This document shows, piece by piece, positions 36,112-45,388 of a stretch of DNA of 64,000 nucleotides. Within the stretch, counting starts at the first letter, position 1. The number at the start of each line of letters is the position of its first letter. Source of the stretch: Piscinibacter sp. XHJ-5 (GTDB taxonomy: Bacteria > Pseudomonadota > Gammaproteobacteria > Burkholderiales > Burkholderiaceae_C); assembly GCF_029855045.1 (NCBI RefSeq), contig NZ_CP123228.1, forward strand, positions 5,208,001 to 5,272,000. Reading direction: 5' to 3'. The position numbers were made by a program, and so were the translations under genes. Under the pieces are notes generated by a model that was not told the origin of the DNA, searched no databases, and saw only the letters and a program-made list of their open reading frames with translations.

Positions 36112-37566
36112 ATGGCCACCATCTCTTCGCCCGGTGTCGGCAGCGGCCTCGATGTGAACAGCATCGTCACGCAGCTGGTGGCGATCGAGCGCCAGCCCAT
36201 CGACAAGCTTCAGGCGCAGGCGGCGACGATCCAGACCAGGCTGTCGTCGTTCGGCCTGCTGCAGAGCTACACCTCGAACATCAGCGACATCGCGGCCCGG
36301 CTCGCCAAGCCGGAGTTCTGGACCTCGACCACCGCGTCGTCGTCCGACGCGACCTCGGTAGGCGTCAGCTTCGGTGCGACCGCGGCGGCGGGCTCGTACT
36401 CCGTGGCGGTCACGCAGCTCGCGCAGGCGCAGAGCCTGGCGTCCAAGGCCTATGCCGCCTCCAGCGCAGCGCCCGGCGCCGGCACGCTGCGCATCGAGCT
36501 CGGCGAATGGGACAGCGGGCTCACCAGCTTCACCGCCGACGGAACCAAGACACCGGTGAACGTCACGGTGCTGGCCGACGACACGCTGGACACGATCAAG
36601 ACCAAGATCAACGCGGCCAACGCCGGCGTGGCCGCTTCGGTGGTCACCGACGCGAGCGGTGCGCGCCTGGTCTTCACCTCGAACACCACCGGCGCCAAGA
36701 GCGCGGTGCGCATCACCGCCACCGACGGCGACGGCGTGAACACCGATGCCGCGGGCCTGTCCGCGCTGGCGTTCGATCCGCCCACCGCCGCCGGTCAGAT
36801 GACGCAATCGCAGGCGGCGAAGAACGCCACCGCGACGATCAACGGGCTGGCGATCACCTCCAGCACCAACCGCATCGAGGGCGCCATCGCCGGCGTGACG
36901 CTCAACCTCGGCAAGGTGACGAGCTCCCCGGTCAGCGTGCAGGTCAGCCTGGACACGGCAGCGCTGAAGAAGGCGGTGACCGACTTCGCCAAGGCCTACA
37001 GCGACATCGCCTCCTACATCGCGCAGCAGACCCGGTACGACCCGTCGACCAAGAAGGCGGCAGCGCTGCAGGGCGACCGCTCCACCCTCACGCTGCAGGC
37101 CAGCCTTCGTGCGATCTACCTGGACAACAGCACCGCGACCGCCTCGTTCACGCGGCTGTCGGACGTCGGCGTCGAGCTGCAGGCCGACGGCACGCTGAAG
37201 GTCAACGAGACCAAGCTCAGCGCGGCGATGGCCAATCCGGCCGAAGTGGCCAAGCTCTTCAGCGCCAGCGGCGGCGCGACGTCGCAGGCCAACGGCTATG
37301 CGGTGCGCGTGAAGGAAGCGGCCGCCAAGCTGCTCGGCACCGACGGCGTGATCAGCATGCACACCAAGGGCCTGCGCGACAGCATCAAGCGCAACGAGAA
37401 GCAGCAGGAAGCCTACGAGACGCGGGTCGAGATGACCAAGGCGCGCCTGCTGAAGCAGTACGCGGCGCTCGACAAGACGGTCAGCCAGATCAAGGGCGCC
37501 GGCAGCTCGCTGACGCAGTCGCTCGACATGCTGACCGCGCAGACGAAGAACCTCTACAAGTCCTAG
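36112..37566 (+). CDS. fliD: flagellar filament cap protein FliD
   Basis: 484 residues. N-terminus MATISSPGVGSGLDVNSIVTQLVAIERQPIDKLQ is the standard FliD start. The C-terminal coiled coil (LRDSIKRNEKQQEAYETRVEMTKARLLKQYAALDKTVSQIKGAGSSLTQSLDMLTAQ) caps the growing filament. Transcribed with fliS and fliT downstream, from the sigma-28 promoter at 36058. The 184-nt gap to fliS has no further feature I can support. Confidence 0.97.
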   Translation: MATISSPGVGSGLDVNSIVTQLVAIERQPIDKLQAQAATIQTRLSSFGLLQSYTSNISDIAARLAKPEFWTSTTASSSDATSVGVSFGATAAAGSYSVAVTQLAQAQSLASKAYAASSAAPGAGTLRIELGEWDSGLTSFTADGTKTPVNVTVLADDTLDTIKTKINAANAGVAASVVTDASGARLVFTSNTTGAKSAVRITATDGDGVNTDAAGLSALAFDPPTAAGQMTQSQAAKNATATINGLAITSSTNRIEGAIAGVTLNLGKVTSSPVSVQVSLDTAALKKAVTDFAKAYSDIASYIAQQTRYDPSTKKAAALQGDRSTLTLQASLRAIYLDNSTATASFTRLSDVGVELQADGTLKVNETKLSAAMANPAEVAKLFSASGGATSQANGYAVRVKEAAAKLLGTDGVISMHTKGLRDSIKRNEKQQEAYETRVEMTKARLLKQYAALDKTVSQIKGAGSSLTQSLDMLTAQTKNLYKS

Positions 37567-37750
37567 GGCATCGAGTTCACGGTGTTGGCGCCGAGAGGCG
37601 CCGCGCTGCGTCGCCCGGCGGAGTGTCATCCCCGCCTGCACGGGAAAAGGCGCTCTTCACCCGTGTATTTCCTGCCCGGTCAGCACTCAAGTCCGGCCGC
37701 CACGAACCGATATTTCTGCCAACAACGCCACTCATTGCACGGCAGCCACC

Positions 37751-38155
37751 ATGTTCGCACCGCACCGCAGCCAGGCCATGGCCTACAGCAACGTCCACGT
37801 CGAGACCGGCGTGCAGAACGCCGATCCGCACCAGCTCGTCGCCATGCTGCTGGACGGCGCGCTGACGGCGATCGCTGCGGCGCACGCGGCGATGGAGCGC
37901 GGCGAGATCACGGCCAAGGGACGTGCGATCGCCCGTGCGGCGAGCATCGTCGAAGAGGGCCTGCGCGGCATGCTGGACATGCAGGCCGGCGGCGACGTCG
38001 CGAAGACGCTGCACGACCTCTACACCTGCGTGCTGGTGCGCCTGACGCAGGCGCACGCCACCAACGACCGTGCGCTGCTGCGTCAGTGCAGCGAGCTGCT
38101 GAGCCCGCTGCGCGATTCGTGGAACGCCATCAAACCCGAACGCATCGCCGCCTGA
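37751..38155 (+). CDS. fliS: flagellin export chaperone FliS
   Basis: 134 residues (MFAPHRSQAMAYSNVHVETGVQNADPHQLVAMLLDGAL…). The YSNVHVETGVQNADPHQLVxMLLDGAL segment is the FliS signature. An in-frame Met at residue 10 is an alternative start. It binds the C-terminal helices of flagellin to prevent early polymerisation. Confidence 0.95.
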   Translation: MFAPHRSQAMAYSNVHVETGVQNADPHQLVAMLLDGALTAIAAAHAAMERGEITAKGRAIARAASIVEEGLRGMLDMQAGGDVAKTLHDLYTCVLVRLTQAHATNDRALLRQCSELLSPLRDSWNAIKPERIAA

Positions 38156-38186
38156 CATCGCCATGCAGACACATCAGGGAGCCCCC

Positions 38187-38486
38187 ATGAACCCCGTCCT
38201 CCTGAACTACTACGAGGCGATCGAGAAGGCCAGTCAGGACATGCTCGATGCCGCGCGCGCCGGCAACTGGGACCAGGTGGTGAAGCTGGAAGGCGCATGC
38301 GCGCTGCTGATCTCGCAGCTCAAGCATGCCGCTTCCACGCAGACGCTGGGGCACGAGGAGGCGCAGCTGAAGTCGCGCATCATGCAGCGCATCCTGGTCA
38401 ACGACGCCGAGATCCGTCAGCTCGCCGAGCCCTGGCTCGAAGACCTCGATCACCTGCTCGCCGGGCGGCCGAAGACGCTGCACTGA
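38187..38486 (+). CDS. fliT: FliT-like flagellar export chaperone
   Basis: 99 residues from the ATG at 38187 (MNPVLLNYYEAIEKASQDMLDAARAGNWDQVVKLEGACALLI), with AGGGAG upstream. All-helical, with the LVNDAEIRQLAEPWLEDLDHLL C-terminal half of FliT. It sits directly after fliS, the normal place for the FliD chaperone. Confidence 0.85.
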   Translation: MNPVLLNYYEAIEKASQDMLDAARAGNWDQVVKLEGACALLISQLKHAASTQTLGHEEAQLKSRIMQRILVNDAEIRQLAEPWLEDLDHLLAGRPKTLH

Positions 38487-38490
38487 AGCG

Positions 38491-39240
38491 ATGGCCGCCC
38501 GCCTGAAGGACATGCCGGTGGACGACAGTCGTCTCGGCGACTTTCGCATCGACTCGCCCGCGGAGATCGCTGCGACGCTCAAGCGCCTGGCCGACGCCAA
38601 CGTTCCCCTCAGCCTGCACGCGCCCACCGGCATCTCGATCGCGGCCACGCTGTGGACCGCCGAAGCGCAGCGCGGCCTGGTGAGCTTCAGCCTGCTGCCC
38701 AACGAGACGCAGCTCGACGCGCTGGTCGAATGCGACGAGGCGACGGTGGTCGGCTATCTCGACAGCATCCGGCTGCAGTTCGACGTGAACCACCTGGTGC
38801 TGGTGCACCGTGGAAGCCACACCGCGTTGAATGCCGCCTTTCCGGGCGAGCTGTTCCGCTTCCAGCGCCGCAGCGGCTTTCGCGTGCAGCCGCTGGTGCG
38901 CAGCGCACCGGTGGCAACGCTGCGCCATCCCATGATCCCCGACATGCAGCTCGGCCTGCGGGTGCTCGACGTGAGCATCGGCGGCTGCGCCCTGTTCCTG
39001 CCGCACGACGTGCCGCCGCTCGATCCGGGAGTGCTGATGAACGGCGTGGTCCTCGATCTCGATGCCGACACGCGGGTGATGACCGGGCTGCGGCTGCAGC
39101 ACGTCACCTCGATCAATCCCGATTCGGGCGGCGTGCGGCTCGGCTGCGAGATGGTGGCGCCGCAAGCCGACGGCCTGCGGGCGCTGCAGCGCTACATCGA
39201 CCAGACGCAGAAGCGGCGAAGGATGTTGACTCTGGATTGA
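38491..39240 (+). CDS. ycgR: YcgR-like flagellar brake protein (PilZ domain)
   Basis: 249 residues. An N-terminal YcgR domain (about 18-115) is followed by a PilZ domain with the c-di-GMP motifs R127-S-G-F-R131 and D160-x-S-x-x-G165. When c-di-GMP rises, YcgR binds the switch or stator and slows the motor. It starts 4 nt after the fliT stop, so motility braking is co-expressed with filament genes. Confidence 0.92.
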   Translation: MAARLKDMPVDDSRLGDFRIDSPAEIAATLKRLADANVPLSLHAPTGISIAATLWTAEAQRGLVSFSLLPNETQLDALVECDEATVVGYLDSIRLQFDVNHLVLVHRGSHTALNAAFPGELFRFQRRSGFRVQPLVRSAPVATLRHPMIPDMQLGLRVLDVSIGGCALFLPHDVPPLDPGVLMNGVVLDLDADTRVMTGLRLQHVTSINPDSGGVRLGCEMVAPQADGLRALQRYIDQTQKRRRMLTLD

Positions 39241-39255
39241 GTCGCGGCCCCGCCG

Positions 39256-39579
39256 TCAGACATGCATGTTCATGATGTCCGAGTAAGCCTGCACCAGCCG
39301 ATTGCGCACCTGCAGGGTCGCCTGGAATCCGATCTGCGCCTTCTGCATCGCGACCATGGTCTCTTCGATGGAGACCGTCGGGTTGTCCAGCTGGACCTGC
39401 CGCTGCATCTCGACCGCCGCGTTCTGCGTTGCGCTCACCGAGTGCAGCGCCTGCGTCAATGCGTGAGAAAAGCCCGCTTCGGGCACCGCCTTGCCCTTGC
39501 CGACCGGCATGCCGTTCGTGTCCAGTCCGGCGCGCGCGACGGCCTGGGCGAAATTGAAGGGCTTGAGGGTGACATTCAT
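39256..39579 (-). CDS. fliE: flagellar hook-basal body protein FliE
   Basis: 107 residues from the ATG at 39579 (MNVTLKPFNFAQAVARAGL); a GTG three codons upstream is possible. The C-terminal part NPTVSIEETMVAMQKAQIGFQATLQVRNRLVQAYSDIMNMHV is the FliE signature. It joins the MS ring to the rod. It is divergent from fliF and convergent with the YcgR gene (15 nt between stops). The 190-nt fliE/fliF gap should hold class II promoters; no site could be named with confidence. Confidence 0.96.
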   Translation of the reverse strand: MNVTLKPFNFAQAVARAGLDTNGMPVGKGKAVPEAGFSHALTQALHSVSATQNAAVEMQRQVQLDNPTVSIEETMVAMQKAQIGFQATLQVRNRLVQAYSDIMNMHV

Positions 39580-39769
39580 GGCGGGCACCCGCGGAAGAAG
39601 AAGCTTCTTCGGGTGTGCAAATCCTAGCCAGCGGCGTCCACGACGATGGTGCGAACTGGGCGTGGTTTGTTCGCCTGTTCACCGCTTCTTACACCCTTGA
39701 CTTCCGCAGAATCGTTGCTCGAAGGGGCCGCCCTCGGCAGTCCCGCAGGGAACAAGAGCAAACACGCAC

Positions 39770-41440
39770 ATGGACAACGGAATCGCCTTGAAGAACCCGA
39801 CCGCCGTGGTCGGCGCCGACAGTTTCGGCGCACGGATGGCGGCGCTGCCGGCGAAAGCCAAGCTCACCTTCGGACTCGGTGTCGCCGCGCTGGCCGGCGT
39901 CGTCGTCGCGATGACGATGTGGAGCAGCCAGGGCGACTACAAGGTGCTCTACGCCAACCTGTCCGACAAGGACGGCGGCGCCATCATCGCGCAGCTGTCG
40001 CAGATGAACGTGCCGTACAAGCACGCCGACGGCGGCGCGGCCATCCTGGTGCCCGCGGCGAAGGTACACGACGTGCGCCTCAAGCTCGCCTCGGCCGGCC
40101 TGCCCAAGGGCTCGGTCGTCGGCTTCGAGCTGATGGACGGCGCGCGCTTCGGGCAGACGCAGTTCCAGGAACGCCTGACCTTCCAGCGCGGACTCGAAGG
40201 CGAGCTCACACGCTCGATCACCGCGCTGGCCGCGGTGCAGAGCGCGCGCGTGCACCTGGCGCTGCCCAACCAGAACGGCTTCTTCCGCGAGCAGCAGAAG
40301 CCCAGCGCCTCGGTACTGCTGACCCTGCATCCGGGCCGCACGCTGGAGCGCGCGCAGATCGCCGGCATCGTGCACCTGGTGTCTTCCAGCGTGCCCGAGA
40401 TGAATCCCAAGGCGGTGAGCGTGCTCGACCAGACCGGTGCGCTGCTCTCCGGCCCGGCCGAGGCGAACGCCGGTGCCGGGCTCGACGCGCAGCAGCTGCA
40501 GTACGTGAACCAGATCGAGTCGGGCTACAGCAAGCGAATCTTCGACCTGCTGGAGCCGGTGGTGGGCCGCGAGAACCTGCGCGCCACCGTTACCGCCGAC
40601 GTCGACTTCTCGCAGAGCGAAGCGACCAGCGAGGAATTCAAGCCCAACCAGGGTGCCAACGCCAGCACCACCATCCGCAGCCAGCAGACCACCGAGCAGT
40701 CGGGCGGCACGCCGGCGCAGCCGAGCGGCATCCCGGGCGCGGCCTCCAACCAGCCGCCGGTGCCGGCCACCGCGCCGCTCACCGGCGCGGCGCAACCCCT
40801 GCACGCCGCGCAAGGCGGCGCAGCGACCGGCAACAGCCGCCGCGACGCCGTCACCAACTACGAGGTGGACAAGACCGTGCGCGTGACGCGCAACGCCACC
40901 GGCACGGTCAAGCGCCTGAACGCCGCCGTCGTCGTCAACAACCGCAGCGTGACCGACGCCAAGGGCAAGACGACACAGGTTCCGCTCACCGCCGACGAGA
41001 TGGGCAAGCTGACCGCGCTGGTGCAGGAGAGCATCGGCTTCAACAAGGAGCGCGGCGATTCGGTCAAGGTGATCAACGCGCCCTTCAAGGTCGATCCCGC
41101 GGCGCGGGGCAACGAACTGCCGTGGTGGAAGCAGCCCGAGGTGGTGGACATGCTGCGCGCCGCCGCGGTGCCGGCCGGACTGGCGCTGGTGGCACTGATC
41201 GTGTTCTTCGGCCTGCTGCGCCCGGCGCTGAAGGCCATGCTGGCCAAGCCCGCGCCTGCGCCCGGCGCCAACCTCGACGTGGTCTCCGACGACGAGATCG
41301 TGCCGGCGGCGCCGCGCATGCTGGAGCCGCCCAAGGTGACCGAGCAGCTCGCCGGCGCCCGCATGCTGGCCAAGGAGAACCCGGCGGCGGTGGCAAGCAT
41401 CGTGCGGGGTTGGGTCAGCGGTGAGGGGGCGACGACATGA
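39770..41440 (+). CDS. fliF: flagellar MS-ring protein FliF
   Basis: 556 residues. First transmembrane helix at about 33-48 (FGLGVAALAGVVVAMTMW), ring-building motifs (GDYKVLYANLSDKDGGAI, LPKGSVVGFELMD, TRSITALAAVQSARVHLALP), second helix at about 466-484 (AAVPAGLALVALIVFFGLL), and the C-terminal FliG-binding tail (ENPAAVASIVRGWVSGE). First gene of the fliFGHIJK operon. Confidence 0.98.
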   Translation: MDNGIALKNPTAVVGADSFGARMAALPAKAKLTFGLGVAALAGVVVAMTMWSSQGDYKVLYANLSDKDGGAIIAQLSQMNVPYKHADGGAAILVPAAKVHDVRLKLASAGLPKGSVVGFELMDGARFGQTQFQERLTFQRGLEGELTRSITALAAVQSARVHLALPNQNGFFREQQKPSASVLLTLHPGRTLERAQIAGIVHLVSSSVPEMNPKAVSVLDQTGALLSGPAEANAGAGLDAQQLQYVNQIESGYSKRIFDLLEPVVGRENLRATVTADVDFSQSEATSEEFKPNQGANASTTIRSQQTTEQSGGTPAQPSGIPGAASNQPPVPATAPLTGAAQPLHAAQGGAATGNSRRDAVTNYEVDKTVRVTRNATGTVKRLNAAVVVNNRSVTDAKGKTTQVPLTADEMGKLTALVQESIGFNKERGDSVKVINAPFKVDPAARGNELPWWKQPEVVDMLRAAAVPAGLALVALIVFFGLLRPALKAMLAKPAPAPGANLDVVSDDEIVPAAPRMLEPPKVTEQLAGARMLAKENPAAVASIVRGWVSGEGATT

Positions 41441-41455
41441 GCGGTCGCAAACACT

Positions 41456-41538
41456 GCCCTCACCCCGGCCCTCTGCCGCCAGGGGGAGAGGGAGACTGGC
41501 CCCCTCTCCCGCTGGCGGCAGAGGGTTGGGGTGAGGGC
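41456..41538. repeat. long inverted copy of the dispersed repeat between fliF and fliG
   Basis: Arms of about 37-40 bp, each containing CCCTCACCCC and CCCTCT(G/C)CCG(C) or the complement, around an 8-bp centre; two head-to-head copies make a nearly perfect stem. It lies inside the operon between the fliF stop and the fliG start and could reduce readthrough or stabilise the fliF message end. Confidence 0.7.
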
Positions 41539-41546
41539 AGCCGGCG

Positions 41547-42548
41547 ATGAGCATGGACGAGCAAGGCATCGAAGACGCCGCCATCCTGCTGATGTCGCTC
41601 GGCGAAGAGGAGGCCGCCGAGGTCTTCAAGCACCTCGCGCCCAAGGAAGTGCAGCGCCTGGGCGAGACCATCGCGCGCATGAAGGCCGTGTCCCGGGAGC
41701 GGGTCGACGGCGTGCTCGAGAAGTTCACCGCGATCGCCGGCGACCAGAGCCTGCTGGTGGCCGACACCGACGAGTACGTGAAGTCGGTGCTGCGCAAGGC
41801 GCTGGGCGACGACAAGGCCAACCTGCTGATCGACCGCATCCTGCAGGGCAGCGACATCTCGGGCATCGAGAGCCTGAAGTGGATGGACGCCAACTCGGTG
41901 GCCGAGCTGCTGCGCAACGAGCATCCGCAGATCGTCGCGGCCATCCTCGTGCACCTGGACTACGACCAGGCCTCCTCGGTGCTGAAGGTCTTCACCGAAC
42001 GCCAGCGCAACGAGGTGCTGGTGCGCATCGCCACCCTCGACGGCATCCAGCCCTCGGCGCTGAAGGACCTGAACGAGGTGATGAGCAAGGTGCTGGCCGG
42101 CGGCGACAAGCTGCGCAAGGCCTCGCTGGGCGGCGTGAAGCCCGCCGCCGAGATCATCAACCTGATGGGCGCCAGCGTGGAGACGGCGGTGCTCGACTAC
42201 ATCCGCGAGGCGGACAACGAGCTGGCACAGAAGATCATGGACAACATGTTCACCTTCGACGATCTCGAGAAGGTGGACGACAAGGGCATCCAGGCGCTGC
42301 TGAAGGAAGTGCAGTCCGAGTCGCTGGTGATCGCGCTGAAGGGCGCGACGCCGGAGATGCGCGAGAAGGTCTTCCGCAACATGTCGACCCGCGCGGCCGA
42401 GACGCTGCGCGAGGACCTGGAGTCGCGCGGCCCGGTGCGCGTGTCCGAGGTCGAGTCCGAGCAGAAGGAAATGCTGAAGATCGTTCGCCGCCTGGCCGAC
42501 GAAGGCCAGATCGTGCTGGGCGGTGGCGGCGACGATGAATACCTCTAA
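41547..42548 (+). CDS. fliG: flagellar motor switch protein FliG
   Basis: 333 residues (MSMDEQGIEDAAILLMSLGEEEAAEVFKHLAPKEVQRLG). The N-terminal domain binds FliF. The middle EHPQ motif (NEHPQIVAAIL) is present. The C-terminal torque helix MFTFDDLEKVDDKGIQALLKEV carries the charged residues facing MotA. It overlaps fliH by 14 nt. Confidence 0.98.
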   Translation: MSMDEQGIEDAAILLMSLGEEEAAEVFKHLAPKEVQRLGETIARMKAVSRERVDGVLEKFTAIAGDQSLLVADTDEYVKSVLRKALGDDKANLLIDRILQGSDISGIESLKWMDANSVAELLRNEHPQIVAAILVHLDYDQASSVLKVFTERQRNEVLVRIATLDGIQPSALKDLNEVMSKVLAGGDKLRKASLGGVKPAAEIINLMGASVETAVLDYIREADNELAQKIMDNMFTFDDLEKVDDKGIQALLKEVQSESLVIALKGATPEMREKVFRNMSTRAAETLREDLESRGPVRVSEVESEQKEMLKIVRRLADEGQIVLGGGGDDEYL

Positions 42549-43269
42549 GACCAAGGCCGGGGTGCGCAACGTGCCCGCGCCGGAAGGGGCCAAGCCGGCC
42601 TCGCCCTACGCCCGCTTCATCCCGCGCGAGGAGCTCGGCGCCTTCGCGTCTTGGACGCCGGGCACGCTGTCCGGCGACGCCGGCGCGGCGCCGCAGTCCG
42701 GCGTGCGCAAGAAGGCCGAGCCCGAGAAGCCCGCCGAGCCGGAGCTTTCGGCGCAGCTGCATGCCGCACGCCAGGCGGGCTACCAGGACGGCTATCGCGA
42801 CGGCCTGGCGGCGCTCGAGCAGTTCAAGCAGAGCTTCGCCGCGCAGATGACGGCGCAGCTCGGCCAGCTCACGCAGTCGTACGGCCACGAGCTCGATGCG
42901 CTGCAGCAGGACATGGCCCGCGCGCTCGCCGTGTCGGCGACGCATCTCGCGCGCCAGATCGTGCGCAGCGAGCTGGCATCGCGTCCCGACCTGGTGGCCA
43001 CCGTCGCGCAGGAAGCGCTGGACACCTTGCTGATGAGCGCACGCCAGGTCACGGTGCGCGTGCATCCCGACGACCAACCGCTGGTGGCGCAGGGCGCGTC
43101 GGAAGTGCTGGCGGCACGCGGTGCACGGCTGGTGGCGGATGCGTCGATCGCACGCGGCGGCTGCCTGGTGGAGTCGGACATCGGCGTCGTCGATGCCAGC
43201 ATCGCGGCGCGCTGGAAGCGCGCGGTGGCGGCGCTGGGATGTGAAGAGGCCTGGGAGGCGAGCGAATGA
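42535..43269 (+). CDS. fliH: flagellar export ATPase regulator FliH
   Basis: 244 residues from the ATG at 42535, inside the end of fliG. A variable Ala/Pro-rich head with RFIPREELGAFASW, the FliI-binding entry, is followed by a helical stalk (QAGYQDGYRDGLAALEQF) with GxxxG-like spacing and a C-terminal V-ATPase-E-like domain. It holds FliI at the export gate. Confidence 0.92.
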   Translation: MNTSKTKAGVRNVPAPEGAKPASPYARFIPREELGAFASWTPGTLSGDAGAAPQSGVRKKAEPEKPAEPELSAQLHAARQAGYQDGYRDGLAALEQFKQSFAAQMTAQLGQLTQSYGHELDALQQDMARALAVSATHLARQIVRSELASRPDLVATVAQEALDTLLMSARQVTVRVHPDDQPLVAQGASEVLAARGARLVADASIARGGCLVESDIGVVDASIAARWKRAVAALGCEEAWEASE

Positions 43270-43283
43270 GAACCGACCAGACC

Positions 43284-43307
43284 CCCTCTTCCGCCTGCGG
43301 AAGAGGG
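43284..43307. repeat. short perfect hairpin of the dispersed repeat family between fliH and fliI
   Basis: CCCTCTTCCGC, 2 nt, GCGGAAGAGGG: an 11-bp perfect stem in the 67-nt gap. Confidence 0.6.
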
Positions 43308-43336
43308 AACGGTGCTGCTGTCACTGCTGACAGAAC

Positions 43337-44764
43337 ATGATCACCTCCCCCCTCGAATCCCACGCCCTCGCCACCACCGACAACTGGCAGCGCTACCTGC
43401 AGGACCTGCAGAGCTTCTCCGCCGACCCGGTGCCGCTGGAGACCCAAGGCCTGCTGGTTCGCGTCGCGGGGCTGGTGCTCGAAGCCGCCGGCATCCGCGT
43501 GCCGGTCGGCTCGGTCTGCGAAGTCCGCCAGCCCGGCCAGCCGCCCGTGCTGGCCGAGGTGGTCGGCTTCAACGGCGACCGCGCCTACCTCATGCCGACC
43601 GGCGACGTGCACGGCCTGGCGAGCGGCGCGCGCGTCGTGCCGCGCCAGGCGCCCGTCGTGCCGCTGCGTCTCGGCGCGGCGCAGCATCCGTGGCGACGCA
43701 GCGAGGACCGCACGCTGCACCTGCCGGTGGGCGATGGACTGCTCGGCCGCGTCGTCGACTCGACCGGCCATCCGATCGACCGCAAGGGTCCGATCGAGCA
43801 GGTGCACAACGAGCCGCTGATCCGGCGTCCGATCAACGCGATGGACCGCGACCCGGTGCGCCGTCCGCTGGACACCGGCGTGCGCGCGATCAACGCCATG
43901 CTGACGGTGGGGCGCGGCCAGCGCATCGGCCTGTTTGCCGGCACGGGCGTCGGCAAGTCGGTGCTGCTCGGCATGATGGCGCGCTACACCGAGGCCGACG
44001 TGATCGTGGTCGGCCTCATCGGCGAGCGCGGCCGCGAAGTGAAGGAGTTCATCGAGGACATCCTCGGCGAGGAAGGCCTCGCGCGCTCGGTGGTGGTGGC
44101 CGCACCGGCCGATGCGCCGCCGCTCACCCGCATGCAGGGCGCCAACTACGCCACCGCCATCGCCGAGCACTTCCGCGATCGCGGCGCGCATGTGCTGCTG
44201 CTGATGGATTCGCTGACCCGCTATGCGATGGCGCAGCGCGAGATCGCGCTCGCGATCGGCGAGCCCCCGGCCACCAAGGGCTATCCGCCGAGCTGCTTCG
44301 CCAAGCTGCCGCAGCTGGTCGAGCGCAGCGGCAATGGACTCGAAGGCGGAGGCTCCATCACGGCGTTCTATACCGTGCTGTCCGAAGGCGACGACCAGCA
44401 GGACCCGATCGCCGACGCGGCGCGAGGCATCCTCGACGGCCACATCGTGCTGTCGCGCGAGCTCGCCGAGAGCGGCCACTACCCGGCGATCGACGTGGAG
44501 AAGTCGGTGTCGCGCGTGATGACCAGCGTGTCCGAGCCGCCGCACCTGGAAGCCGCGCGACGCTTCCGCCAGCTGCACGCCAAGCTCACCAAGGCACGCG
44601 ACCTGATCCAGCTGGGCGCCTATTCGCCCGGCCACGACCCCGAGCTCGACACCGCCGTGCGCCTGCATCCGGCGATGACCGGACTGCTGCAGCAGGACAT
44701 GCACGAACGCGCGACGCTGTCGTCCAGCGTGCACGAGCTGCGCTCGCTGCTCGGCCGCGGCTAG
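43337..44764 (+). CDS. fliI: flagellum-specific ATPase FliI
   Basis: 475 residues. F1-beta-like ATPase with Walker [16 protein letters not shown] (about residues 195-209), Walker [14 protein letters not shown], and the type III signature [18 protein letters not shown]. It energises substrate unfolding at the export gate. The 136-nt gap to fliJ holds a small hairpin (GGCCTGT…ACAGGCC) at 44766-44786. Confidence 0.98.
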   Translation: MITSPLESHALATTDNWQRYLQDLQSFSADPVPLETQGLLVRVAGLVLEAAGIRVPVGSVCEVRQPGQPPVLAEVVGFNGDRAYLMPTGDVHGLASGARVVPRQAPVVPLRLGAAQHPWRRSEDRTLHLPVGDGLLGRVVDSTGHPIDRKGPIEQVHNEPLIRRPINAMDRDPVRRPLDTGVRAINAMLTVGRGQRIGLFAGTGVGKSVLLGMMARYTEADVIVVGLIGERGREVKEFIEDILGEEGLARSVVVAAPADAPPLTRMQGANYATAIAEHFRDRGAHVLLLMDSLTRYAMAQREIALAIGEPPATKGYPPSCFAKLPQLVERSGNGLEGGGSITAFYTVLSEGDDQQDPIADAARGILDGHIVLSRELAESGHYPAIDVEKSVSRVMTSVSEPPHLEAARRFRQLHAKLTKARDLIQLGAYSPGHDPELDTAVRLHPAMTGLLQQDMHERATLSSSVHELRSLLGRG

Positions 44765-44900
44765 TGGCCTGTACCGGTCGACAGGCCCTCGCCATGCAGA
44801 CCGCAAAGCCGCGAAGAAACACCGGAAGGACAGGTCTTTTCACGCCGGTGTCCGGCTGTTCGTTGTGGTCGACTCGGTATCCTGGACATCACACGACGCC

Positions 44901-45377
44901 ATGAACCCCTTGCAACCCCTGATGGCCCTGCTCGCCCAGTCCGAGCGCGAGCGCGACGAGGCCTGGACGCAGGCGCAGCGCGCCGGCGAAGCGCAGGCCG
45001 CGGCCGCCGCGCAGGCCGAGCAGCTCGTGAACTACCGCCGCGAATACGAGCAGCGCTGGAGCGCTCAGTTCAAGACCGAAGGCCGCATCGAGCTCGTGCA
45101 CTGCTACCGCGGCTTCATGGAGCGCCTGACGCAAGCCGTCGAGCAGCAGCAGCGCGTCGCCGAGCAAGCCGCGCAGCGGCTGCAGCAGGCGCGTGCGGCG
45201 CTGGCCGAGCAGGAGCTGCGGGTCGCCTCGGTGCGCAAGCTCATCGAGCGGCGGCGCCAGGAGCTGCGGATCACCGCCGACCGAATCGAGCAGAAGGAAA
45301 CCGATGAATTCGGCTCGCGCATCGCGTGGGCCCAGCCCGGCTCGGCGTTCGGGCCGCGCTTGCCGAACGCCGCCTGA
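44901..45377 (+). CDS. fliJ: flagellar export stalk protein FliJ
   Basis: 158 residues from the ATG at 44901 (MNPLQPLMALLAQSERERDEAW). It is almost wholly a two-helix coiled coil with heptads of Ala, Glu, Gln and Arg; VNYRREYEQRW is typical. It links the FliI ring to FlhA. Low sequence conservation, so context carries weight. Confidence 0.9.
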   Translation: MNPLQPLMALLAQSERERDEAWTQAQRAGEAQAAAAAQAEQLVNYRREYEQRWSAQFKTEGRIELVHCYRGFMERLTQAVEQQQRVAEQAAQRLQQARAALAEQELRVASVRKLIERRRQELRITADRIEQKETDEFGSRIAWAQPGSAFGPRLPNAA

Positions 45378-45388
45378 GGCGCACGATC